DNA of 14,378 nt, taken from the NCBI GenBank assembly GCA_964623885.1, contig CAZUVM010000068.1, forward strand, positions 1-14,378. Direction: 5' to 3'. A program made the position numbers and the translations under genes. Positions within the stretch are counted from its first letter, which is position 1. Each line of letters opens with the position of its first letter. This document shows, in pieces, positions 5,941 to 12,581 of this stretch. The notes below the pieces were generated by a model. That model searched no databases. It saw nothing but the letters and a program-made list of their open reading frames with translations, and had not been told where the DNA came from. This stretch comes from CAZUVM01 sp964623885. Lineage in GTDB: Bacteria > Verrucomicrobiota > Verrucomicrobiia > Limisphaerales > UBA8199.

Positions 5941-8676
5941 TCACCGGGAAAGATCGGCAAACTTGCGCGCCTGAATCCGGGAAGGCATTAGGAGACGGCG
6001 CGGGTCCGGACCGTTCTGATCAAAGAATGCATTTTCTTCCGGATCACCCCAGAGGCAAAGCATATCGTCATTAGCGAGTGCGAGAAAGGCGTTGCGGTAG
6101 GGACATATGCCGGTCCAAATCGTGTAATCGCTAGTCCTTGACAGTGGCACTTGCCATCTGCTGATGTGGAAGATAACTCGATCGGAATCCCACTTTACCA
6201 GTGTGCCGTTGCGTTTGAGACCGAAGCCGCGCAACGTGCCGGCGAAGGCAGCTTGTTCCCAGTCCTTGTCTTCGCCGAACTGCACCATATTTGTTCTGGC
6301 GGATACCGCACGGTCCTGACCCAGAATCGCGCCGAGCGCATAACCGCCTAGCCAAAGCGTTCCGTCATCGCAAACTGCGACAAGAGACAGCCCGTTGGAT
6401 GAAAGGTAGATCGGTCGCTGCCTGTGTGGAAATGCGAGCCATTTTTGTTGGTCTCTGTGTACTTCGGAATGCGAGAGGTTATCTCCCGACCATCGCTGAA
6501 TCCAGCCCCAGCGCCAAACGGTTCCGTCCGCTTTCACAGCGATGCTGTTCTGGCCGGAGTCAACGACTGCGATCCAATCGGTATCCGTCCCGACCTCCGA
6601 CGGAACGCCGAGATCAGCCGGAGATGGTTGGTGCCCCTGATAGCGCCAACCCCATTCCCAGACCGTGCCATCCGACTTTACGCCGCTGAAATGGGTGCCG
6701 CCGGCAGTGATTTGAAGCCAGTCATTGCTGTCGCCCACGCGTTTAAGGTTCTTTTCCGCCGCGCGCTTTCTGGGCTGCACAGCCGTAAGGTCCCACAAGC
6801 TTCCGTCCTCCTGCACGGCGAAGCAGCCGAAACTCGAACAAGCCACGTCGCGCCAGTTGGATCCTGGCACGAACCCACTGTGCCAACTGCCGCTGCGCTC
6901 GGGAACGAAATAAGTGACCTGACCTTGAACCTGTTTGACCAGCTTCTGCGGACGCTGGCGCAGCCATAGGCGGCCGTCCGGAAGCACTGCGGCGAATTGG
7001 GAGAAGCTCGCCTGTAGCTTGGAATGGGGCAAATGCCGACCGCCGGGGCTGAAATCCTGAACTCCGGGACCGGACCTGAAGTATGTGTGTCGCGGTTCGA
7101 TCGGCATCCAAGCTTCCCAGGCCCGATGGTAAATGGCGCTAGAAATAGCCGTCGTGGCAACAAGCACGATCAGGAGTGCCAGGCCATTTTGGCCCAGGAT
7201 TTGTCCCGTTGTCTTTACCCGCCGATAGTTGCGATACGCGAGGATGGTTGCGGTGAGAATCGCTATCGGCCATAAGGTATCGCCTAAGAGTCGCGCTCCC
7301 CATAAAGGAGATCCCCAGATCGCCGGCGGATGATCGGCGATCTCGGTGATGAGGCCGGCAATTATGCACGCCAGCAGACCGGCGCCCAAAGCCTGTAGTG
7401 TGTTATGCGCGGGACTCGAACCATAAAATGCCAGAAAGCTGATGGCGAGGGCCGCATACACAGCCGGGCGAATGGCCGAAAAGCTGTCGTTTCCCAAAAA
7501 CGGTGAGTTCGCTGGATTCAAGCCCGTTAAAAAGCCGAGATACTCAATGCCTGCCGGAACGAGGGCGCCAAATGTAACGCCCAACGCTAGCGCCAGGCAT
7601 AGTTTTAGGCTGAACTGAGCCCAGCGCGCCAGCGGCAGACAGCAGAGGCTTTCAAACGTGCCGAGCTTGCGCTCTTCTGCGATGGCAACGCTGCCGATCA
7701 ACAAAGGCAGGGCAAGCCATAGAACAGGAAAAGCTTCGAGGATCATGGCCACGCTGCGGTGGGCCGCCAGGTAATCCGCGTTCAGACGCCGCACTGCAAC
7801 CAGGATGAGATGGAGCAGCACCAGTGCGCCAACGAGCAGCAAGTTGATGTACTGGGTCTGGAGTTCCTTTCCGAGCACCGCCGCAAATCGCCGCTTTTTC
7901 CGCCGGCCAATGTCCGTCCTTGCGCCGGCTGCAGCCCGGGTCCAATCCGGCATCGCAACTACGCCGCCGGTCCACTGCGTATCTTCCACCGACTGAAACT
8001 GTTTGTGCGCGCAAACGAAACCCGCCACCGAATAAAGTCCGACCATGAGGCAAGCGGCCATCTCACCAAAAAACCCTGAAAAGAGGCCTAGGCCCAAAGG
8101 CACGAGCAAGGTGAACCAAAACGCGGCGGTGAATTGCCGAAAAATCAGGGGCGCCCAGAGTCCACCTGCAAAGCCCGCGGCGGTAACCAGTCCGCCAATC
8201 ATCAATGAGCCGAACAGAATGTCGTGTCGGACTTCGAGAATATCCAACTCCAATTGCCGATCCCCGCCCGGTCGATTCAATAATTGGAGCCAATCAGTGA
8301 CCCTGGCAATCGCAACTGCTGAGTTGAATCGAGCCTGATTGGATATGAGGAAAACAGCAAAGACCAACAACAACGCCATCGCGAGCAGGAGTGTTTTGAC
8401 GCGCCAGATCCTCGCACGGGAAACCGGTTGCGCCAACAGCACGGAGAAAGTCCCCCAATTCAGCTCTTGTCCGAAGGGCGTGAGGCTCAACAGCAGAATT
8501 CCCAGGGCGAACGGCGCATAAACCCAATAACCCAAACGCGCAGAAAGGACTGCATTGCTAGCGGGTATGCCATAGCCACTGGGCCATACCAACCATATCG
8601 GCAAAATCGCCAGCGACAGGGCCAGGAGCCAGGGCGGCAGCAGCGCCCGAACCTCTTTCCGCAGCAGCGGGCTCAC
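5941..8676 (-). CDS. Tandem ABC-2-type permease fused to an RCC1-like seven-repeat domain
   Basis: The product has 911 residues and starts at a GTG that overlaps the ATPase stop (GTGA, 8673-8676), so translation is coupled. Residues 1-515 hold about 13 hydrophobic segments and look like two fused ABC-2 permease halves. LLRKEVRALL (4-13) corresponds to VLGKELQTQY (267-276), and QELNWGTFSVLLAQPVSRAR (70-89) to EERKLGTFESLCCLPLARWA (334-353), with nearly identical spacing. Residues 555-911 contain seven RCC1-style units centred on xDGxLW-like motifs: D567, D624, D669, D717, D771, N823 and D871, 45-57 residues apart. That fits a seven-bladed propeller. With 13 segments and a cytoplasmic N-terminus, the propeller would lie outside the membrane (inference). 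The substrate is unknown; it should pair with the ATPase encoded immediately upstream. The last unit lacks the Gly-Thr core. Confidence 0.85.
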   Translation of the reverse strand: MSPLLRKEVRALLPPWLLALSLAILPIWLVWPSGYGIPASNAVLSARLGYWVYAPFALGILLLSLTPFGQELNWGTFSVLLAQPVSRARIWRVKTLLLAMALLLVFAVFLISNQARFNSAVAIARVTDWLQLLNRPGGDRQLELDILEVRHDILFGSLMIGGLVTAAGFAGGLWAPLIFRQFTAAFWFTLLVPLGLGLFSGFFGEMAACLMVGLYSVAGFVCAHKQFQSVEDTQWTGGVVAMPDWTRAAAGARTDIGRRKKRRFAAVLGKELQTQYINLLLVGALVLLHLILVAVRRLNADYLAAHRSVAMILEAFPVLWLALPLLIGSVAIAEERKLGTFESLCCLPLARWAQFSLKLCLALALGVTFGALVPAGIEYLGFLTGLNPANSPFLGNDSFSAIRPAVYAALAISFLAFYGSSPAHNTLQALGAGLLACIIAGLITEIADHPPAIWGSPLWGARLLGDTLWPIAILTATILAYRNYRRVKTTGQILGQNGLALLIVLVATTAISSAIYHRAWEAWMPIEPRHTYFRSGPGVQDFSPGGRHLPHSKLQASFSQFAAVLPDGRLWLRQRPQKLVKQVQGQVTYFVPERSGSWHSGFVPGSNWRDVACSSFGCFAVQEDGSLWDLTAVQPRKRAAEKNLKRVGDSNDWLQITAGGTHFSGVKSDGTVWEWGWRYQGHQPSPADLGVPSEVGTDTDWIAVVDSGQNSIAVKADGTVWRWGWIQRWSGDNLSHSEVHRDQQKWLAFPHRQRPIYLSSNGLSLVAVCDDGTLWLGGYALGAILGQDRAVSARTNMVQFGEDKDWEQAAFAGTLRGFGLKRNGTLVKWDSDRVIFHISRWQVPLSRTSDYTIWTGICPYRNAFLALANDDMLCLWGDPEENAFFDQNGPDPRRLLMPSRIQARKFADLSR

Positions 8677-9590
8677 GGTTTCCTCCCGGCCAGAGCTTTT
8701 GAAGCGACGAACAGTTCTTCCAACGATAACGATTCGGCTTGCAACTCATCCGGGCCCGCGGCGCGCAAGCGCTCGATGATTTGTTCGCTGTTGCCGTCGG
8801 CAAGGATTTCGTAATCGCGTCCGGATTCCCGCACGCTGAGTGCGCCTGTCAAATCGAGCCGTGGAGCCTCTGCAAACGAGGCCCGAATCTTGCGGAACCT
8901 GTCCTTGGCGCGGTCCGTTTCCATGGTCAGCAACTCACGTCCCTGCTCGATAATGGTGAACTCGTCAATCAATCCCTCGAACTCCGCGATCAAGTGTGTT
9001 GAAACGAACACCGTGCGATTTTCCGGATCGTTGGCGTGGTATGCGCCGATAACGGTTTGGATAAATTCGCGCCGTACGATCGGATCGAGGCCGGAGGTTG
9101 GCTCATCGAGCACCAGCAGCTCGGGTTCAGGACAGACAGCGGCGATCAACGCCAGTTGTGTTTTCTGGCCCTTCGAGAGGTCCATCGCCTTGTGATTCGG
9201 GTCCAGTTGAAAACGTTTTAGCAGATCGGCTTCGAGCTCGCGATTCCAATGCGCGCGGAACGAAGCAAAGAATTCCAAAGTCTGGTTTACTGTCATCCAT
9301 GGGTAGAAGGCGACTGCATCCGGCACATACGAGAGGCGCGATTTGATAGCCACTTCGTTTTGACGCGGTTCGAGGCCAAAAACCCGTAGTGAACCGGCCG
9401 TGGGCTGCAGCAAATTCAAGAGACATTTGATCGTGGTTGTTTTTCCTGCGCCATTCCGTCCGAAAAAACCGTAGCAACGACCGCGCCGGACTTTCAGGGA
9501 AAGGCCATTGACGGCTTCCACTTTGCCATAACGGCGGGTCAAGTTGTTGAGCTCGATAACCGGCTGCTGGGCTTCTGTGAGATTGCTCAT
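8673..9590 (-). CDS. ABC transporter ATP-binding protein (CcmA/YtrB type)
   Basis: The 305-residue protein has all nucleotide-binding motifs: Walker A GRNGAGKT (44-51), a Q-loop area near YVPD (88-91), signature LSKGQ (138-142), Walker B LLVLDEP (158-164) with SGLD following, and the switch His in STHL (H199). The C-terminal 85 residues form the extra domain usual in drug/lipid-exporter ATPases of this type. It should energise the fused permease encoded directly downstream, whose start codon overlaps its stop. The ATG lies 2 bases after the stop of the GntR gene, so the three genes form one operon. Substrates of such YtrA-linked transporters include cell-envelope stress factors in Firmicutes; the substrate here is unknown. 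Confidence 0.93.
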   Translation of the reverse strand: MSNLTEAQQPVIELNNLTRRYGKVEAVNGLSLKVRRGRCYGFFGRNGAGKTTTIKCLLNLLQPTAGSLRVFGLEPRQNEVAIKSRLSYVPDAVAFYPWMTVNQTLEFFASFRAHWNRELEADLLKRFQLDPNHKAMDLSKGQKTQLALIAAVCPEPELLVLDEPTSGLDPIVRREFIQTVIGAYHANDPENRTVFVSTHLIAEFEGLIDEFTIIEQGRELLTMETDRAKDRFRKIRASFAEAPRLDLTGALSVRESGRDYEILADGNSEQIIERLRAAGPDELQAESLSLEELFVASKALAGRKP

Positions 9591-9592
9591 AA

Positions 9593-10000
9593 TTATTGTC
9601 CGTCCTTGGCGTCGCGGGATTTCTGTTCGAAATAGTCGAGCCGATCATTCACCAGGTTGAGGAACTTTTCCCGGCTGATTTGCAAGTGGTGCGCCATGAC
9701 GACGGCTTGATCAATTTCGGTCATGAGCATCTGGTGGCGCACGCGCTCCGTAAAGGGCGACTGGTTCTGCTTCAGAAAGAAGCCTTTGCCGGGGATGGTC
9801 TCGATAATTCCTTGGGCTTCCAACTCGGAGTAAGCTTTGGCGATGGTATTGCGGTTGATGCGCAATTCCTCAGCCAAAGGCCGGAGGGAAGGTAATGGGT
9901 CACCTGGCCGCAATCGGCCGGAGGCGGCGGCGTACCGTACCTGGTCGGCTAATTGGAGATAGACCGGTTTGCCGGCATCGAAATCGACCTGAAATAGCAT
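9593..10000 (-). CDS. GntR-family repressor, YtrA subfamily
   Basis: The 135-residue protein has the GntR winged helix at about residues 12-78, with PGDPLPSLRPLAEELRINRN (32-51), TIAKAYSELEAQG and the wing PGKGFF. The short helical C-terminal region (about 85-130), rather than a large ligand-binding domain, is the hallmark of the YtrA subfamily. Those regulators usually repress an adjacent ABC transporter operon including their own gene. That fits the gene order here: regulator, ATPase (2-base gap), permease. The ATG at 10000 is supported by the promoter and operator placed directly in front of it. The predicted leader is only about a dozen bases with no Shine-Dalgarno site. Confidence 0.92.
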   Translation of the reverse strand: MLFQVDFDAGKPVYLQLADQVRYAAASGRLRPGDPLPSLRPLAEELRINRNTIAKAYSELEAQGIIETIPGKGFFLKQNQSPFTERVRHQMLMTEIDQAVVMAHHLQISREKFLNLVNDRLDYFEQKSRDAKDGQ

Positions 10001-10008
10001 ACGCTTAT

Positions 10009-10032
10009 ACTGTCATACAACAGTATGACAGT
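10009..10032. promoter_or_regulatory. Perfect 10-bp inverted repeat, probable GntR operator
   Basis: ACTGTCATAC (10009-10018) and GTATGACAGT (10023-10032) are exact reverse complements around AACA. The site ends 9 bases upstream of the regulator start codon and covers the predicted -10 box and transcription start. This is the placement expected for autorepression by a dimeric YtrA-type GntR protein. Sequence and position are seen; binding is inferred. Confidence 0.8.
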
Positions 10033-10048
10033 GTGTTGGTGTTGTCAA
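10020..10048 (-). promoter_or_regulatory. Sigma-70-type promoter of the gntR-ABC operon
   Basis: On the minus strand a perfect TTGACA (-35, 10048-10043) is followed after 17 bases by TACTGT (-10, 10025-10020), which keeps the important T, A and final T positions. The predicted start near 10013 leaves a leader of about 13 bases before the ATG at 10000. The operator overlaps the -10 region. Confidence 0.6.
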
Positions 10049-10190
10049 CAAAACATTTCAAGCGTGCCATTTGCGCAGCCGTGCGTTAAATGCAGATAGA
10101 CGCAGTTTTTGAGCGGAGACGTTTTCCGATAAAGCTGCGGAGGGCCGGGTGCGGAATGGGCGATGCAAGGGGCTTTCATTTTTTTGGAGC

Positions 10191-10230
10191 GTAAAGTGGC
10201 GTAAAGTAGCGTAAACAGGTGTAAAAGCGT
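10191..10230. repeat. Four degenerate 10-bp tandem units (GTAAA type)
   Basis: The adjacent units are GTAAAGTGGC, GTAAAGTAGC, GTAAACAGGT and GTAAAAGCGT; the GTAAA core is invariant and the period exactly 10 bp. It is the first of three mini-arrays in the gene-free stretch 10050-10400. No believable gene overlaps it. Confidence 0.65.
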
Positions 10231-10283
10231 GCGGCGTCGGAGCGTCGAGGGTGGATACGATCTTCCGGCACGAAAGTTTTAGG

Positions 10284-10323
10284 TTTGACCAGCCTTGACC
10301 GACCTGGACAGACCTTGACGGAG
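10284..10323. repeat. Four degenerate 10-bp tandem units (CTTGACCGAC type)
   Basis: The adjacent units are TTTGACCAGC, CTTGACCGAC, CTGGACAGAC and CTTGACGGAG. The consensus is about CTTGACCGAC, period 10 bp, total 40 bp. It has the same unit number and period as the array at 10191-10230 but an unrelated sequence. Confidence 0.6.
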
Positions 10324-10363
10324 TTTTGGTTTCGGGGGGGTACACATATTGGAGGGGCGAGGT

Positions 10364-10395
10364 GGTTGCATGGTTGCATCGTTACATTGTTACAT
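10364..10395. repeat. Four 8-bp tandem units (GGTTGCAT/GTTACAT type)
   Basis: The adjacent units are GGTTGCAT, GGTTGCAT, CGTTACAT and TGTTACAT; the first two are identical and all share GTT-CAT. It is the third mini-array in 200 bases. Confidence 0.65.
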
Positions 10396-10482
10396 GGCCG
10401 CGTCGCTGCATAGGGCGTACGGCTTTCGGCGTTGTCAGGACGACGTCCGATTCTGATTTTTTTGCGAAAATCATAGCCGGGG

Positions 10483-10507
10483 CACTTGGACATCCGCTGT
10501 CCAAGTG
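10483..10507. repeat. Perfect 10-bp stem hairpin near integrase remnant
   Basis: CACTTGGACA (10483-10492) and TGTCCAAGTG (10498-10507) are exact reverse complements with a TCCGC loop. An A run follows on the plus strand and no T run follows on either strand, so it is not a standard terminator. It lies 33 bases beyond the end of the decayed recombinase reading frame (10540). It may be a mobile-element end, a REP-like unit or a protein-binding site; the sequence does not decide. Confidence 0.5.
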
Positions 10508-10539
10508 AAAAATAGTTCGATCCTCGTTTTTAAGATTGT

Positions 10540-10800
10540 CTAATGAATCGCTCGTGCGTTCGACAGCGCTCGAGGAGGATTCAGAACGCGACGGGCGGCA
10601 ATTGTTGCTGCGGCGGGCGGTGCCGGATATTTCTCGGTCAGGACGTAGGTTAAATAAACCCGGCCATTCCCGTAGCGCTTGATCCACTCCCGATACGTCA
10701 CTTCCCGTCCGCAACGAATAGTGCTTGAACCGCATCACCTCGCTGACCGGGTCCAGGAACTTAAACTTAAGATTGGGAATGAACCCTTCGGCGCCGGCGA
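10540..10800 (-). pseudogene. Remnant of an integron-type tyrosine recombinase N-terminus
   Basis: Reading the minus strand from about 10800, one frame gives FIPNLKFKFLDPVSE and then VMRFKHYSLRT. One extra base near 10705 breaks the frame. Removing it gives EVTYREWIKRY, so the joined text matches the N-terminal SAM-like core-binding domain of integron/phage tyrosine recombinases (KHYSxRTExTYxxWIKRY). A little further, another frame gives FNLRPDREISG, which resembles the next family segment (FHxLRHPREM), so a second frameshift is likely. The catalytic C-terminal domain (Arg, His, Tyr) is absent. The gene is therefore dead. A preceding open stretch (10735-10989) gives no recognisable protein. 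The identification is by remembered family pattern, but the restored motif is specific. Confidence 0.65.
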
Positions 10801-11031
10801 TCCAGATGGTGTTCCAGAGTTCACCTCCGCTGAAAAATAGTCAAAATCGTCTGCCTTTCGGGTGCGCGTAATGACGACAGGACCACACAACCCTTTAAAA
10901 GCAAGGCAAAGCTCGACCAATTCGATGGGTTTCAACTGTGAAAAGGCCGCAAGAAGTTGCCCCTCCGTGATGCGGTCGTGGCGGAGCAACGATTGCCCCA
11001 GGCTTGAGAGAAGAGGCCAAGGGTATTAGGG

Positions 11032-11961
11032 ATGCATAGTTTGTCATTCCATGCCTGCCCTGGATTAAGGCATATTCAATGCCCTGAGACTGTGAGCAGT
11101 CAAATTTCACCGACGGCGTTGGGCCTGCGCCGCGGGATCGCATCCCGCGGCGCCAAAGGGCTCGCGTTTACCCTGATCGAATTGTTGGTGGTGATCGCCG
11201 TCATTGCGATCCTGGCGGGGCTGCTGTTGCCCGCGCTATCCAAGGCGAAGGCCAAAGCCAAACGCGTCCAATGCTGCAGCAACTTGCACCAGATCGTAAT
11301 CGCGCTGAGCCTCTACGTGGAGGATTTCAAGGCTTACCCGGGCTACTATTATTATTACCGAAGCTGGCCTGAGCAGCCTAATGAACCCAGTTACCGGTCC
11401 AACTATTGGGATTCCGAAATCCTGCCATACGGCGGCACCATGGGCCTGTTCTTGTGCCCAGGGCAGAGTGGCATTTTAAATGACGTCAGCAACAATTGGC
11501 ATAATTGGATCGGGCCTATCTCCCAGGGGCACCCCTATTACTACACGAACAATTTCAGCTATGGATACAACAACGTCGGAGCCGGCTTTCCCACCGCCAA
11601 TCTCGGCCTCTGCACAGACCCCGGGACCTCTTCCGGTTACACAAGCCTGCCGGAGTCCAGGGTCCTGGTGCCGGCCGATATGATCGCGATTACGGATTAT
11701 GACCCGGCCGCGAACGTGTTTGGCGGCGGTTATTGCGATAATGGATGGTCTCTGTACTTCTTCACCTTTACCGGCAAACGCCACGCCGGCATCGCCAACG
11801 TGGCGTTTTGCGACGCGCATGTCGAGTCCGCCAGAACCGATCGGTTTGGCGCTCCCGGCTACTGGTTACCGTCGCAAGGCCGCACCGATCTGGTCGCCCT
11901 CCGGCGATGGAACAACGATCACCAACCGCACCCGGAGTTCGTTTGGTATGGGCCACCCTGA
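11032..11961 (+). CDS. Prepilin-type pseudopilin-like secreted protein
   Basis: The product has 309 residues. It carries the class III/type II prepilin leader motif at 46-52 (FTLIELL), followed by a hydrophobic helix (VVIAVIAILAGLLLPALS) and a basic helix (KAKAKAKRVQCC). Cleavage should fall just before F46. The rest is the globular type found in great numbers in Planctomycetes and Verrucomicrobia, with LCPG (141-144), ITDYDP, and near the end H251-X9-D261, where the family normally has HX9DG but Ala262 replaces Gly. RRWNNDHQPHPE is also typical. The ATG at 11032 has an AAGGG 8 bases upstream and would give an unusually long 45-residue leader; GTG 11092 or TTG 11119 are alternatives. No secretion-machine genes are adjacent, so it stands alone. 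Its role as minor pilin or surface protein is inferred. Confidence 0.85.
   Translation: MHSLSFHACPGLRHIQCPETVSSQISPTALGLRRGIASRGAKGLAFTLIELLVVIAVIAILAGLLLPALSKAKAKAKRVQCCSNLHQIVIALSLYVEDFKAYPGYYYYYRSWPEQPNEPSYRSNYWDSEILPYGGTMGLFLCPGQSGILNDVSNNWHNWIGPISQGHPYYYTNNFSYGYNNVGAGFPTANLGLCTDPGTSSGYTSLPESRVLVPADMIAITDYDPAANVFGGGYCDNGWSLYFFTFTGKRHAGIANVAFCDAHVESARTDRFGAPGYWLPSQGRTDLVALRRWNNDHQPHPEFVWYGPP
11127..11153. repeat. Perfect 11-bp palindrome inside the pseudopilin leader
   Basis: GCGCCGCGGGA (11127-11137) and TCCCGCGGCGC (11143-11153) are exact reverse complements with a TCGCA loop. The element encodes LRRGIASRGA, directly before the prepilin cleavage site. It could be a small palindromic insertion or a translational control hairpin. 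Confidence 0.6.
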
Positions 11962-12022
11962 TGCCGAAACCACCAACGCGCTCGCCCAGGTCGTCCGGGA
12001 AACCCCCGCAGGCTCAAACTCA

Positions 12023-12289
12023 CTAATCACGGATTTGAGAGGAACAGGCCAATTCCGACCGAAAACGGCGGGCGATCCCGAAGCCGCAGGGACCGGCCTC
12101 GTAGGCAACCTCCAGGAGCGCATCAGGGTGAGCCTTGCGGATGCGGTTCAGAGCATTTTCCAGCCGCTCCAGATCATTGTGATGGTGCCGAAGAGGCGGA
12201 TCTCCCCCTTTACGCTGAGCTTCAGCGATGGCGATGGTGATGGAGTCTTTGTGGACATCCAGGCCGAGGTAGAGTTTAATAGCTTTCAC
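12023..12289 (-). pseudogene. Truncated IS110-family transposase (N-terminal fragment)
   Basis: From a GTG at 12289 the frame encodes 88 residues: VKAIKLYLGLDVHKDSITIA, then a linker with HHHNDLERLENAL, then VAYEAGPCGFGIARR. These are the first acidic motifs of the DEDD transposase domain of IS110 elements (D11 in GLDVHKD and E64 in YEAGPCG). The family needs two further Asp residues and a C-terminal Transposase_20 domain with a conserved Ser; both are missing because the frame stops at 12023. Intact members are about 300-400 residues, so over two thirds is lost. The remnant ends 61 bases from the convergent pseudopilin gene. No intact ends or target duplication could be defined. Confidence 0.85.
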
Positions 12290-12390
12290 GGTGTGGTTGT
12301 TTGTTCGTATTTCACATGATGAATCAGAACGCATACCCCGCCATAAACGGGGACGTTCTTGCGGCTCTGCCCACCAGGGCAACCCGCGAT
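12290..12390 (-). other. Structured IS110 upstream flank, possible bridge-RNA remnant
   Basis: Directly upstream of the transposase fragment are two consecutive hairpins. One pairs AGAACG (12326-12331) with CGTTCT (12354-12359) and CCCCG (12336-12340) with CGGGG (12348-12352), with a CATA internal bulge. The other pairs GCGG (12361-12364) with CCGC (12384-12387) and GCCC (12369-12372) with GGGC (12377-12380). IS110 elements are known to encode a bridge RNA in the noncoding end next to the transposase, so this may be its residue. No characteristic guide loops were identified, so the call is tentative. Confidence 0.35.
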
Positions 12391-12458
12391 AACATGAACG
12401 GCCTTTTTCAAACCTTTAACGCAACGGCCGGCGCGGCCCGTCAGCCATAAGGTCTAGC

Positions 12459-12581
12459 ATGGAAACGACGCCATCACTTAGTGTCCACGGGAATGAATTC
12501 GTGCCGGTTCGAAGGCGGCTCGGGTTGTTCGTAGCCGCTTGGGCCATTGCGTATGTGATCACGATACCCGGGAATGTGTAA
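12459..12581 (+). CDS. Tiny ORF with a membrane-like segment (doubtful)
   Basis: An ATG at 12459 opens 40 codons: METTPSLSVHGNEFVPVRRR, then the hydrophobic LGLFVAAWAIAYVITIPGNV, then stop. The layout (polar N-terminus, triple Arg, about 20 hydrophobic residues) resembles a small single-pass membrane protein or the truncated start of a larger transporter. No Shine-Dalgarno site precedes it. Its TAA stop forms the first bases of the long inverted repeat at 12579-12630, which would act as its 3' hairpin. I do not recognise a family, and it may be chance. Confidence 0.3.
   Translation: METTPSLSVHGNEFVPVRRRLGLFVAAWAIAYVITIPGNV

Noticed and set aside
10058..10345. Minus-strand open frame of 95 codons in the repeat-rich stretch
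   Set aside because: It runs through the 10-bp tandem arrays and encodes a low-information basic sequence with no domain or start signal.
10191..10395. CRISPR-like array
   Set aside because: Units are 8-10 bp, directly adjacent without spacers, and no cas gene is present.
10735..10989. Separate 84-residue minus-strand gene upstream of the integrase remnant
   Set aside because: It gives no recognisable protein and its 3' part is out of frame with the integrase remnant. It may be decayed DNA; there was not enough support to call it.
11699..12319. Plus-strand open frame of 206 codons across the pseudopilin end and IS110 remnant
   Set aside because: It is out of frame with the pseudopilin and antisense to the transposase fragment; no domain is visible.
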